Source of the DNA: Curvularia sp. ZM96
Taxonomy: Eukaryota; Ascomycota; Dothideomycetes; Pleosporales; Pleosporaceae
Length of the DNA: 64,000 nt
Reading direction: 5' to 3'
Assembly: GCA_022457065.1 (NCBI GenBank)
Contig: JAJGBQ010000004.1
Coordinates: 868,001-932,000, forward strand
The position numbers and the translations under genes were made by a program. The notes below the pieces were generated by a model. The model worked only from the letters and a program-made list of their open reading frames with translations, was not told the DNA's origin and made no database searches. How positions within the stretch are numbered: position 1 is the first letter of the stretch; each line of letters begins with the position of its first letter. This document shows, piece after piece, positions 1 through 10,798 of the stretch.

Positions 1-2139
1 TATTGCACCACCAGCGAAGAGCACGTCGGGCATTGCCAAGGGGCACACCGAGTTCTCGGCAGACTGGAACCTGGACGAAATCGAGCGACACGATGTTTCC
101 CAGGCTGACGTTGCGGCCCTCATGGCTTATCTCGTTGGACTCGACTTTCCGACCAATTCTGTCGGAGTTCTACCTCTTTCGTACCTTGACACGGATATCA
201 AGTCAAAGGCTGAGGCGCTCCTTGTTAACGCCAAGGAGATTCTGGAAATGTATCATGTTAAAGAAGACATCAAGAAGTCTACCACGCTCAAGTACAAGCC
301 TTTTGCTGGCCTGGGTGACGAGGCACACTCGGTTGAGCATCGTATCTCAGAGATACAGGCAGCGATTGATAAAGGTGACGCCGAGGAGGCTATCCGCCAG
401 ACTTACGATCTGATCAACCTTGGCCTGGAGGGGCTTCGTTATTTGCAGACTTACGACTGGCTGTTTCTGCGAACATTGGTCACAGCTGGTTATGTTGGCT
501 GGATGATCTACGCTATTACGACGGTGATTGATCTGCATGTGCTCACGGAGGAGGTGCCGACACAGAGGACGATTCCAAGCATGGTGGTGTTCTCGTCAGT
601 GCTTGTTGCACTCTATGGAGTCCTTTTGAAACAACAGTCTCCTATTGTCTACTATGCGTACGCATTCTTTCCAGTCTTGTTCTGGGAGGAGATCTACGCA
701 CAGAGATTGTCACTTGTCCAAGGAGGCAGGATACTGCTAGGTCACCTCAACTCGGGAGCTGATATAGCGAAGCTTGTCCTAGCGACACTAGGATTCGTTG
801 GTCTCCTCGAGGCGCTTGTATGTAGCAAAAGCGATGGTGCCACCGACTACTGTGTACTGATCAGGAACAGGTCCAAAGTTACTTCGTTCGAGAGATCTAC
901 ACGGCTTGTTATCTGCTCGCGACATGCTGGCCAGCAATCTACGGCCAGGAGTTTATGCGTAAGAACATGGCAACGGTCACGGCATGGGTGTTGTCATGTG
1001 TAGCGATGAGCGTTTTTACACTTTTGCCAGCAAACAAGGCCGAGGATGTACGCTTGATGTATGTATATCGAAGGCCAGTTGTATTCGGCTGCTAACATTA
1101 TATGTCTAGTCTACTGGGAGGAGCACTGATGTTCGCTGTGGGTGCGCTCTACCTGGTCTTCGAGAAGAGCCTGGTTGCAGGCTCCAAATCAGAGTCTGAG
1201 CTTGCCTCTCACGAACTGAGCAACAAGTCCCGCATTGTCCTCGGTATCCAACTGGGACTCGTCTTGCTGTCCATGATTGTCACCAAGAGCAGCATCAGCT
1301 ACCTGCAAGCGCGTGAGGGTATACCGTACGGTGTGCTTACCATGGGACGAGCTACGCTTGCCGCATCCCTTGTCGTACCGCAACTGCATGGCCTCTATCC
1401 CAACAGTCACTACGTGCACCGCCTTGTGGTCATCTTTCTTCAGTTCGCGCCGACATTCATTATCCTGTCGATCTCGTACGAAGGGCTCTTCTACTTTGCC
1501 TTTTGCATGTGTCTCTTTAGCTGGATGAGCCTCGAGCACCAGGTCTACCTGCACGACACAAATAAGGCATCGACGACAGCCATCGCATCCGATCCAGCTA
1601 AGCCGACCAAAGAGGCCGCCGTTGACCGTCTCCGCTCCACGCAAAAGGGGGAGTACAGGCCGTTGACCCTGGCGGACGCGCGCACGGCTCTCTTCTTCAT
1701 TTTCTTTATTCAGTCTGCGTTTTTCAGTGCGTCCAACATTGCGTCGGTGTCGTCGTTTTCTCTAGAAGCGGTGTACCGCTTGATACCCATCTTCGATCCC
1801 TTTTCTCAGGGCGCCTTACTGATTCTCAAGCTGATGGCGCCGTTTGCAGTGCTGTCGGCCAACTTTGGGCTGCTGAACCGTGGCCTGGGCGTGGCGCCCT
1901 CTGCACTGTTCATGGTGGTCATGGCGGTCAGCGATGTCATGACGCTGAGTTTCTTCTACATGGTCAAGGATGAGGGCAGCTGGCTGGACATTGGGACGAC
2001 GATTAGCCACTTTGTGATTGCCAGTCTGCTGGGCGTGTTTGTGTCAGGGTTGGAGATCTACAGCGAATGGACAATCCGAGGGGTGGAGTTTGGAGGCAAG
2101 ACGCTGGGGGGTGCTAAGGCGAAGGGCAAGGCGGCGTAG
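1..2139 (+). CDS. MCD4: GPI ethanolamine phosphate transferase 1 (3' part; gene begins before the window)
   Basis: Exons 1-817, 871-1058 and 1110-2139, with introns of 53 and 51 bp (GTATGT donors; a CTAAC branch site in the second). The frame is open to the left edge, so the N-terminal phosphoesterase domain is outside the window. What is visible is the PigN-type membrane region: the stretch LVGLDFPTNSVGVLPLSYL, then many hydrophobic helices, and the conserved FTLLPANK motif before the last exon. The family adds ethanolamine phosphate to the first mannose of GPI anchors in the ER. The C-terminus is short and lysine-rich (AKAKGKAA), plausible as an ER-retention tail. The two spliced joins restore the expected family reading (RLILLGG at the second). 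Family assignment is from recognition of the conserved motifs. Confidence 0.9.
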
Positions 2140-3045
2140 CGAGTACCGCGGTAGGGAGTGTATGTAGTAACTAGACTATTTGCTTGTTGCATGGTGCGTG
2201 CCGTTGGATGGTGAGAAGAAGCAATAGAGAGCCAACGAGCATGCACGGGCTAGGTGGACCGAGTCCCAAGGTTCTGTTCACCACGATGCCCGTTGTTGAG
2301 GTGTTGTGGCGTTGCTGGGCAACAGTGTGTGGCTTCGATGAAGGGTGGGGGTTTGGTTGTCTATTTGGGGATATGAGGGGGATGCGGCGGACCGGTCCCA
2401 CGTGGGGTGTTGTGTATGCACATCATGGAGCCAGCATGGCCTGCACGGCCTGGGCGATGTCGCGACGGGCGACACGGGTCGCGTGTGTGAACGTACGCAG
2501 ACGGATGGACGGCATGGGCGGCGTGGCATGGCATGGCATGGCATGGATATGGCGAGGCTGGGAGAGGCTGGGCTGTAAGCGTTCGGCTCCACCAGACGGT
2601 TAGTCGGTGGGGGCAGCCCTGCTGGCATGCCATGGCATATGCTGTGGTCCAGCACCCAATTCTCGCTGCATACCCGTCGTCCACCAAGACACCGCAACGG
2701 CTCACCGCAATTGCGCGTCGACTGGCAGCAATTCTCTTCCACCGCACACTATCTCGCCGCAGCGCTGTTGCAAACGACTTGCGTGGGCGCGCCGTTGGCG
2801 TCATCCTCGATTCTCTGGAAACGACAGGGGCCGTCCCAACCACCACCCGCTACCCGCCGCCCGACACGACACGCGCCCAGCCATAGTGCTTCAACCTCGC
2901 ACTTTTTCTACCAATCTTAGCCCACAAGCCAGCCCAACCTTTCTCTTATTTTTCCCCCGTGGCGCGAGCTCGCTTCCTGCCCCTTCCGAGCTTATAACCC
3001 CAACAACCGTCTTTGTCCGCCGCAAACTCCTCTTTCCCCCCCATA
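2140..3045. other. Intergenic region upstream of the coiled-coil gene
   Basis: About 0.9 kb between the MCD4 stop and the next start codon. It holds a GC-rich stretch with a short TGGCA pentanucleotide array around 2524-2546 and a pyrimidine-rich leader from about 2880 to 3045 that looks like a promoter/5' UTR. Several overlapping open frames on both strands have no recognisable domain and composition typical of chance frames. Confidence 0.5.
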
Positions 3046-4149
3046 ATGTTCTTCAAAAGGTAGCCCGCCTGCCCTTCGTGCCCCCTCAACAACCCCCAGG
3101 CTAACCCAATCCAGGCGATCAAGGGCCAACTCCTACGTCGAAAACGAACCCAATCCCCGTTCGCAGTCGTTTGACGACTACGCCGACAAGCGCCCGGAAT
3201 CCAGCCGCAAAGAGTCTCACCACAGCCAGGCCCTCTCGCTCGACGATCAGGACATGTACCCCCGCCAGCAGCAGCCCCAGGAGCCCACGTACGCTCAGAG
3301 TGCTCCCACCTCCCACAACGCCATGCCCATGAGGACCCAAACAGTGCCCACAACCAACAACTCGACCCCAATGGGGCTCGGTATGCCTGATCTGCTTACT
3401 GCCGCCTTCAACCAGGCGGTGCAACCCTACACGGAGAAGATTGAGCAGCTCGAGAGCCAGCTGGCCGATCTGCAAGCCTGGGTCGACCAGCTCGAGCAAC
3501 AGCGCGCCGAAGTACACAATTGGATTGACAAACGTGGCCTGCGACCAGGTATGACACCTCCCAATCTTCGCTGCAGACGACCGTTTACTGACTATTCGCA
3601 GATGTCCCCGCTTCAATTGCAAAGATCATGGATACCACCACTGCTGACGCTGCGCCTACGCTCAACGCCCAGCTCGATCGCAAGATCACCATTGTCAACT
3701 TCGATCTCCACCGTCTACAAGACGACCTCAACGACTCCATTTCCTCGTCACACTTTGCCTCAGCCATGCTGAAGTTCCTGCCGGACATTCAGCGCCTGAC
3801 GCTTCTGCCCTCGGGTCCCCGTTATGCCTTTGACCTCATCCTGAAGCTCGGCGGCAACCTCAACTCGCACGGTGGCATTGACAGCGCCGATGCCGGCGAT
3901 ATCGCTGCCCGCCGCGACTTCTACAACCGCCTCGACGAGACCATGGTCGACGTCGTCCAACGCCGCTTCGGCGAGGGCGAGACCTGGGACGTCAAGCGCG
4001 AGATCAAGCGCATCGAGAAGACGGCCAGCTACCTCAAGACATACGGCGTCGAGCCTTACTTCCCTTCGACGCTCGACATGATGAAGCGCGAAATGGAGTT
4101 CCAACCAAATGGTGCAAACGGCACAGGCACCCCTCCTCGCTTCCACTAG
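3046..4149 (+). CDS. Conserved hypothetical fungal coiled-coil protein
   Basis: Three exons: 3046-3059, 3115-3548 and 3602-4149 (introns 55 and 53 bp), giving about 331 residues. The first exon is tiny (MFFKR), and the spliced frame continues RSRANSYVENEP. Residues about 1-110 are polar, Gln/Ser/Pro-rich and probably disordered. A strong heptad coiled coil follows (about 120-160; EKIEQLESQLADLQAW and DQLEQQRAEVHNW). The C-terminal half is helical and acidic with no domain I recognise. There is no signal peptide or membrane segment. It is convergent with the RBR ligase gene; about 1.1 kb of T-rich 3' sequence separates them. Function unknown; the exon model is supported by frame continuity at both junctions. 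Confidence 0.7.
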
Positions 4150-5294
4150 ATGATCCTAGTACTAGCGTCCGAGCGAGACTAGTAACGTCCGATCGTCCCA
4201 TGGGATCTGCCGAGTTTGGTCTCTCTAAGCTTCTTTTTTCGGCTTTTGATTGGATACCGATCTGCACGTTCCCTGGATCCAAGACAACTAGATTCCGCAT
4301 CAAAGCGTGTTTATACGCCTTTTTCACTTCCTTCTATGGCCTTCTCTGCTCTCTCTCCCTCTCTCTCTTTTCACCCCCACTTCGGGCTTGTTAGTAGTCC
4401 ATGTGAGATTGAGAGAGTGAGCGGGGACAGGAATCCAATTAGGGTGGACGAATTGAAATACCCCCCCAAACAATGACCCATATACAGCCTTTTTGTTTTG
4501 TACTTTAATACCTCCTTTTCATAAAGGACACGAATCTCCTTGCTTTTTTCCCTTTCCTCGTTTTCACAATCTTGTTTTTTTCTTATCTGCAAGTGGAGGG
4601 ACGGGAGGTGCGGGGAACTGGATTAGATCGGGGTAGTGTTTGCTGGTTGTTTGCATCATACCCGGGTTACCTTTTTTTCTTTTTGATTTTCCACACTGCG
4701 TATAATGATGTCTAGCGTTTTACGTTATGGGAGAGCAGGCACAGAGAGAGTGGTGCGTTGCATGAATGGGCATGGAGAAAATTTGAGCCAGATTTTGCTT
4801 CTTCTGACTTATGTAGCTAGTGAGCGTCGGTGAAATCTCAAATCAATCTCTGTGAAAAAAAAAAGTGTCTCCTAGAGTGTGGTGATGTGATGGTCATGGC
4901 TATTCCATCCCAAAACGCCTTTTATATATTTTTCATATGTGGTTTACCTACTTGGTTATCGTAGTGTCGACAGAATGCAAAGTTAAAAAAAAAGATGTAC
5001 ATGTGCTCATTGGTTCAATCAGTCTCGTTTGTCTATTGGTTTGTTGCTTTGACTTCAAGGAGGGGTATATAGAAATGAGTAGAGTGAAGTATATACAAGT
5101 AGATATCCTGGAAAGAAAGCAAAAGGTAAAGCGAAGAAGATACAGGAAATTACGCTGGTGATGATAGTAAAAAGGAATGAGGTGAGGTTAAGGAGAGGCT
5201 GAGAGGTATCGTGACTCTTTGATAGCGTCGCTCGCAAAAGAGAGAGAGAGAGAGAGAAGACCAGAAAAGGGGAAGAGAATAAAGCAAGAGCTGA
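4150..5294. other. Convergent 3' intergenic region
   Basis: About 1.1 kb of T-rich, low-complexity sequence between two convergent genes. It includes homopolymer runs, CT-rich tracts near 4350-4375 and a GA dinucleotide run near 5241-5255. No gene is seen; it probably holds both 3' UTRs and terminators. Confidence 0.5.
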
Positions 5295-7256
5295 TCAAAC
5301 GAGTACAGAATCCAACACAGATTCAATCCAAGCTTCCCAGTTACTCCGCTTGATCCCTAGCACACCCTTCCCACTAAAACCTTCATTCTTACCAACCTCC
5401 TTTTGCAGCCCCTCTTTCGCCCCCTCACCCTGCGCCTCCCACCACTCGGCCTCGGCCCGCTCCTTGGCCCTCTTAACCACTCTCTCCTCGTCCTCGACAC
5501 GGTACAAGTCGCACTTGTTACACTCATCACACGGCTGGCCGGGCCTCTCTCGAAAATGGCCGCAGAAATGCTGGTATCCCTCTATCGCGAGGCCCTGGCG
5601 GCAGATGTAGCACATGCTGTATCCGCACAAGCAGACGAGCTTGTTGCAGCCTTCTGATTTGACAAAGCCGAGATTACATTGCGGACAGGTACGTTTTACG
5701 GCGTCGGTAGTAGCGCGTTCGAGGGTTAGGCGGAGCGAGTTGAGTTGCGAGGAGAAGCATGTATGTGGATCGTGCCAGGGGAGCGAACATGCGAGGCAGG
5801 ATGCGCGCTGGCAGCTAGGCGAGAGGCATTGGAAGCGGAGGCCCCGGCGCTTCAGGTGGATGCGGCGGAGGGCTGCTTGGAAGGGGGCAATGACGGGGAG
5901 ACGGAGGATGATGGCGACGAGGGCGTACAAGAGGAGTAAGGCGAAGAGAAGAGCCTGCATGGCTTTGAAGCACAAGAGCTCTAGCAAAGGGAGAGACACA
6001 AGTGAAGCCATGACGAGAGGCCGGGATCTAAACTGCAGCTTGTTAAATAGGCTTGTACCCGGAAGTGCTAGATCGTCCAGTTCGGCGTAGGAACAGAACG
6101 GGCACCGAACCAGCGGGAGCTGCGATCTCGTCAACGCATCGTTTGCAAACCGCTCGTTAAGCTTAACAAAGTTATCCTTTCCATCTTGCTCTTCCTCAAG
6201 CGCTCGTTTGACGAAGCCCAGCGAAATGCAACCCTTGCACTCTTCAGATCCCCCAGCCATGGGCGCTATGCACTTCAAGGTACAGAACTCGGTGTTGATA
6301 TTGCGTGCCCAGCCTTGATCATACAGAGCCGCATTAATGGCATGTCGTATGCAGCGGAAACATATGTAATGGCCGTCTACATCACAGGCCGACATTTGCT
6401 GCAGGGTGTTTGGTATAAAGCAGCACTCGCAATCGTACATTTCACCGTACTCTTCAGCCTCCTCTTCGTTCCATTTCAATGCCAATTCGAAATCTTGTCG
6501 CAACTGCTCGTTGCGATACTTTTCGTGCTCGGGTACAATGAGGGCGTTGTATAGCTCCTGGTTCAGCTCGTCACTCCTCGTCTTGACTAGCAGCGGCATG
6601 GATGGCCGGTTCAGCCTCGGGTCGGCGGGTGTCCATATAACTAGGGGGTGGTCTTTTGCGTTTGGTGCTTTGCGCCGCATCAGGAAATTCGTGATGCTCG
6701 ACCTCCAGCTCTTACTTGAAAGATCTAGTAGCGTTGGCCGTGCGAGTGTGTAGCTCCAATTGTACTCGGCCAATACTGCCTTTATGGTGGAATGGCTCAA
6801 GCCTTTGAACTCCTGGTAGAGGGCTTCCTTTGCAGCCTCCTTGTACCGCCGCGAACGAAACTTGTCTCCGAGTGCCAGTGGTACCCCGCGCGTGTCTTTG
6901 GGGGCATCTTCCTTGCGGTACTTGTACTTTTGCGCCGTCTCCCGCTGCTCCTCCTGCTCTGCTGGCATCCTGTACCTGCCGCGCACATATTTGTCCCCGT
7001 GTTTCAGCAGCGTCTCCGTAATGACCTGCAGTCTGCTCTCTTCGCTGAAAGTCGAGAGCATCTCTCGGAATACCTCGGGCTGGATATCTGGGAAAATGTC
7101 CGTAAGCGCTTGGAGAGCCGTATTGAGGTCACGGAGATCGGGTTCGTCGAGGCCATGGCTATCGATTGATGGTGTAGAGGTAGAGGTTCCTCCAAGGTTC
7201 GAAGAAGACCGACGGAGCTTTGGGGGCCGGACGAGGGAAGCGAATACGGTAGACAT
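5295..7256 (-). CDS. RBR-type E3 ubiquitin ligase, RNF216/TRIAD3-like, with a predicted membrane segment
   Basis: Single exon, 653 residues. A CUE-like ubiquitin-binding helical region lies at about 43-90 (LTDIFPDI). RING1 starts near residue 276 (CECCF ... CDVDGHYICFRCI). The IBR is at about 476-500 (FQCLSPSCQRASCLAC) and RING2 at about 524-555 (CPQCNLGF ... EGCNKLVC ... CYIC); the cysteine in EGCNKL corresponds to the thioester-forming catalytic cysteine of RBR enzymes. A long acidic/basic helix with ERVVKRAKERAEAE follows. Between RING1 and IBR, residues about 416-456 form a strongly hydrophobic stretch long enough for one or two transmembrane helices, which suggests a membrane-anchored ligase. 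Family knowledge: RBR ligases receive ubiquitin on RING2 before transfer. The substrate is unknown. Confidence 0.85.
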   Translation of the reverse strand: MSTVFASLVRPPKLRRSSSNLGGTSTSTPSIDSHGLDEPDLRDLNTALQALTDIFPDIQPEVFREMLSTFSEESRLQVITETLLKHGDKYVRGRYRMPAEQEEQRETAQKYKYRKEDAPKDTRGVPLALGDKFRSRRYKEAAKEALYQEFKGLSHSTIKAVLAEYNWSYTLARPTLLDLSSKSWRSSITNFLMRRKAPNAKDHPLVIWTPADPRLNRPSMPLLVKTRSDELNQELYNALIVPEHEKYRNEQLRQDFELALKWNEEEAEEYGEMYDCECCFIPNTLQQMSACDVDGHYICFRCIRHAINAALYDQGWARNINTEFCTLKCIAPMAGGSEECKGCISLGFVKRALEEEQDGKDNFVKLNERFANDALTRSQLPLVRCPFCSYAELDDLALPGTSLFNKLQFRSRPLVMASLVSLPLLELLCFKAMQALLFALLLLYALVAIILRLPVIAPFQAALRRIHLKRRGLRFQCLSPSCQRASCLACSLPWHDPHTCFSSQLNSLRLTLERATTDAVKRTCPQCNLGFVKSEGCNKLVCLCGYSMCYICRQGLAIEGYQHFCGHFRERPGQPCDECNKCDLYRVEDEERVVKRAKERAEAEWWEAQGEGAKEGLQKEVGKNEGFSGKGVLGIKRSNWEAWIESVLDSVLV

Positions 7257-7767
7257 GAGGTTTAGGAGCGTTCAACGCCGCAGAGAAACGTGGTGGCCAG
7301 ACATGCGGTACGTGGAGATGGCTGGTGAAAGAGGAACACGCAACAATCAAATAAACATTACAAGTGATTAAAAGGAGCCCGAGGTGAAGCAAAGCTGAAG
7401 AGATGTGACCATGTCGTGGGCAAAGTGTGGTGTTGAATCATGGCTCTAAAGTGCCATGACGCGTAACCCGGGCCACCATCATCGCCTGCGCACGTGAGAC
7501 CTGCATCTCGTATTCGACACCAGTCTCCAACACAAGCCTGGTTGCGAAAAATGGTTGCGCGACTCTTCTTGTTCTTTCTCAAACAGCCAATGTGCACTGC
7601 AATACAGATTGTACAAGCTGGTTGTACGAATTAGTCGTTTGCTTGCAGCAAATGCCCCGCTTCGTCTCAACTTGACAAGCGGTGGCATTTGTAGCAAACT
7701 GAACTTCACGCCTACTAGTTTTCTAAAACAACCTAGGAAATACGATAATGAAACGAGTTTCCTGAAC
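7257..7767. other. Divergent intergenic region
   Basis: About 0.5 kb between the RBR ligase start (reading left) and the next gene (reading right). No recognised gene; it is expected to carry both promoters. The 5' end of the gene on the right is uncertain, so part of this stretch may be transcribed. Confidence 0.4.
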
Positions 7768-9628
7768 ATGCAGGAACTGGAGAATCATCGGCTTACAGTC
7801 GGCTCTGGTCAAACCAATAAGCCTGGTTCCTCAACTGAGATTGCGGCGTCGAAAGTGGCGACAGCCAATGTTCATCAAAAAGGAATCCATAGGGGCAGTC
7901 GCCGTCAAGTGGAACAGTAAGGTGTCTGGTTCAGCTTACATCCACATGTAGCTTATTATGAACATAGTGAGCGCGGAAAGCCCAAGGATGCATCAGGAGC
8001 ATTGCCTACTACGCCAGACGCCCCACAAAACCAGGCGCCTAACATTCCGAAGGTAGTCCACAAAAGCCAACCAGTGAATGAAAATGCAAAGGCTATACCG
8101 AAAGGAGCCTCAGAGAGTGCAAAGCCGAGAAAAAGTAAACCACGCCCAAGTAAATCGTATGTAAGCAGGTTGGATTCATATATTCCAAGCTTACAACCAC
8201 AGCAGTGAGCGTGCAAGGATACAAGCAGCAAAAGCTTCAGTTGCCACTGAGTCCCATATCATATCTACAGAAGTTACAAAGCCAGTGTCAAAAATCCAAA
8301 AACCTCTGCTAAACACATTGCCCGTGCCAGCATTGTCACATACAACATCGTTGATTCAGGAGACGCCCTCGAAAGCGACACCGTCAAAGCTAACAGAAGA
8401 GAAAGCTTCTGAACTCCCATCTAAACCGGCTCATAAGAAATTCTTGAAAGGAGCACGCACAAAATCACAGGCATGGAAGACAACATGGATGTTCAAAGAA
8501 ACCACTGGGGCGCCGATACGCACCATTGACACAATATCATTGGAGCCAGACAACAACCAAATTTGTTCCACCAATGGATTCGATACTCTGTGCAGTTACA
8601 ACTGGCAAACCGACGGCACCATCTATGTGCCCGGTGCGCCACCCAAATGGACTCCTCCGCCGTTGCCCGTCACGATAGCCCAGGATACAGGTCGCCATTT
8701 CGTCGACCAAAACGCTTCTCGCGTACCCAAGTACCCTTTTGAACCAGTCTTCCGAGCATTATCCATTATGAATTTAGACACCAGCCTGAATTCTGTCGAC
8801 ATCGTCGTCAACCGTAACAGTCTGCGCAAACTTCTCGATCTAGCAGCCGGGAAGAAACTGGATCCATTTTGTATGGGCTTGAACATGATCAACAATACTC
8901 TCGTCATCAGCCGCAAGGAGCGCAGCGCTGAGCAAATGATCCACGGCGCATCCAACTCAGGCTACGGACATAATTTCGAACGCACGTTTACTACCCCCGA
9001 CGACGAGATGGGTAACTCGAGTAGCCACCATAGAGTGATTCGGTACCACATTGGCCCTCTTAATTGCGTCGTCCGGTTTGAAGTTGATGCCTACTACGAC
9101 GATCCAAGCATCAACAACAGCACCTCAGAGCATGACACCGCAGACCCGCTTACCGCAGCCATGGCGAGACTCGCAGTCGCCGAGCCATCATCCCCAGCAC
9201 AAACCAGTCGCCGACCAAACCCAGCAGACAAGCCTACGATAGCCGTCAAGCGGGGAACATCTATCCCTCCCTCCAAACTCGCAGAGATCAAAGCGAGAAA
9301 AGCATTTCGTCTTTCCGAAGCCATGCCACAGCTTTGGTTCGGACGCACGCCCTACTTTATCAATGGCAATCATGACAAGGGAACTGTACACTCAGTCAGC
9401 ATCACACATGCTGCGGCACAGTTTGCGCAATGGGAGACGGTGAATCAGGAGAGGCTGCGGCGTATGGTGAGTTTGCTGATGCAGATTAAGAGCGCGGTAT
9501 GTGGAATGAAGAACGGGGCGGGCTTGCTGGTGTACGATACCAAGGGTGGGCCATTGAAAATGTATCAGGCGAAGAATGGCGCGGCTGTTCTGCCGAAAGA
9601 TATCATTGGGAAGTATTGGGCGAGGTGA
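7768..9628 (+). CDS. Hypothetical fungal protein of the family often mislabelled geranylgeranyl pyrophosphate synthetase
   Basis: Proposed exons are 7768-7916, 7968-8156 and 8203-9628 (introns 51 and 46 bp). The long last exon is certain; the first two are inferred from matching phases and GT/AG sites, and an alternative acceptor at 8205 also works. The N-terminal part is Lys/Pro/Ser-rich and disordered. The core carries the motif series YVPGAPPKW, HFVDQNASRVPKYPFEPVF, VDIVVNRNSLRKLLDL, GYGHNFERTFT and HHRVIRYHIGPLNCVVRFEVD. This pattern is shared by a large fungal family that databases often call GGPP synthetase, but it lacks the aspartate-rich DDxxD motifs of prenyltransferases, so that name should not be trusted. 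Biochemical role unknown. Start codon uncertain. Confidence 0.65.
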
Positions 9629-9836
9629 GGGAAGGAACGGTGAGTGGCATGGTGTCAGTGCGGGTTCAAATATCAGTTTCGACAAAAGTATTTGATGTGG
9701 ATTAGTTATATAGCATTGTCCAAGCCGACTTCCTCACTTATCCGTAACATAATTTATTTGAGCCCTCATTTCAGTAAAAAGCTGCATAGAAAGTTTTCCA
9801 TTCACCCAGAACCATTGGCACATCTTCTGCCACCTC

Positions 9837-10581
9837 TTACAAATCCTCTGGGGGCTGCGTAATCTTTGTCAAATGATCCCCGTTCAACTCCTTCATAATT
9901 CTCCCCAGACCCTCATGACTATAATCCTTTTCGTTCCACATATCCTGTTCCAAATCAGTTCCTATCCTTCATCATCTCTCAACAGGCTGTGAAACGTGCA
10001 GACGTACCTTGTGATACCTTACCTTGCCCTCCTGATCAAGCGTCAGAGTAACCAAGCTGTTCACTTTCTTGGCAATGGGCATAGGCATTGGCGTGTACTC
10101 TTGCTGCAGCTTGAAGATGATCTCATCTGGCTTTGATGAAACGACTTCTGTCTTGATTGTACGGCTGCTCTTCATTATCTTAGGGATGCCTAGCGAGTGT
10201 CAACAAAGCGTATTCTTCTCACACCCGTCTGATTTAGGAAATAAAAAGTCACACACCATACCACTGGCCTGCAATCTTGTATCTGGTATCGCAGTAACTC
10301 CATGGGTCGTCGTATACAGCTTCTTTGCCGTACACCATCATGTCGTCTTTGCTTGCGCTTCCAGAGTAGAGGTTGCATATGGATTGTACAATACGTTCCC
10401 TTTCTGGCTCTAGTTTGATAGATTTTTCTGGATGCGGCTCATAGTCGACTCCTGAGGAGCTGTTTTGCGATGCATCGGCGTTTTGGGTCAAGGCCACAGG
10501 GTCGGGTCGTTTCTCGAATTCGTGCTCGAGATGCGCCCCGAGCGTGTCTTTTCCGGACTTTCCTGAGACTGGGAGTGTCAT
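9837..10581 (-). CDS. SnoaL/NTF2-like fold protein, uncharacterised
   Basis: Three exons on the minus strand: 10581-10257, 10189-10008 and 9944-9837 (introns 67 and 63 bp). The spliced protein is about 204 residues. The start MTLPVSGKSGKD was preferred over a more upstream in-frame ATG at 10704 because the extra 41 residues look like leader sequence. After a disordered N-terminus comes ERIVQSICNLYSG, then VYDDPWSYCDTRYKIAGQWYG, the pattern of small SnoaL-like domains that begin with a helix and a D-P-W turn. The last exon (DMWNEKDYSHEGLGRIMKEL) completes the fold and is recovered only by splicing. Related fungal proteins have no assigned substrate. Confidence 0.75.
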
Positions 10582-10798
10582 GGTACTAAAGCTTAGATTG
10601 TAGTTGTAAGAATGTGTACTTTTCATAGACATCGTTACTTTTGATGGACACCATGTCTTGACGTCATGGCTCGTCATGTAAGAGCACTCCTCGGTACACA
10701 ACATGTTCCGTAGTGCCTTTTTGTCTCATCTACTCGTCTATAGTGAATTCGATTTTCTAGTTCTATATTCGAAACGTCGAAAGTACCCGGACAGGTTG

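Noticed and set aside
2184..2920. Several overlapping open frames of 75-165 codons on both strands
   Set aside because: They overlap each other in all frames in GC-rich sequence, show no domain, and sit where a promoter and 5' leader are expected.
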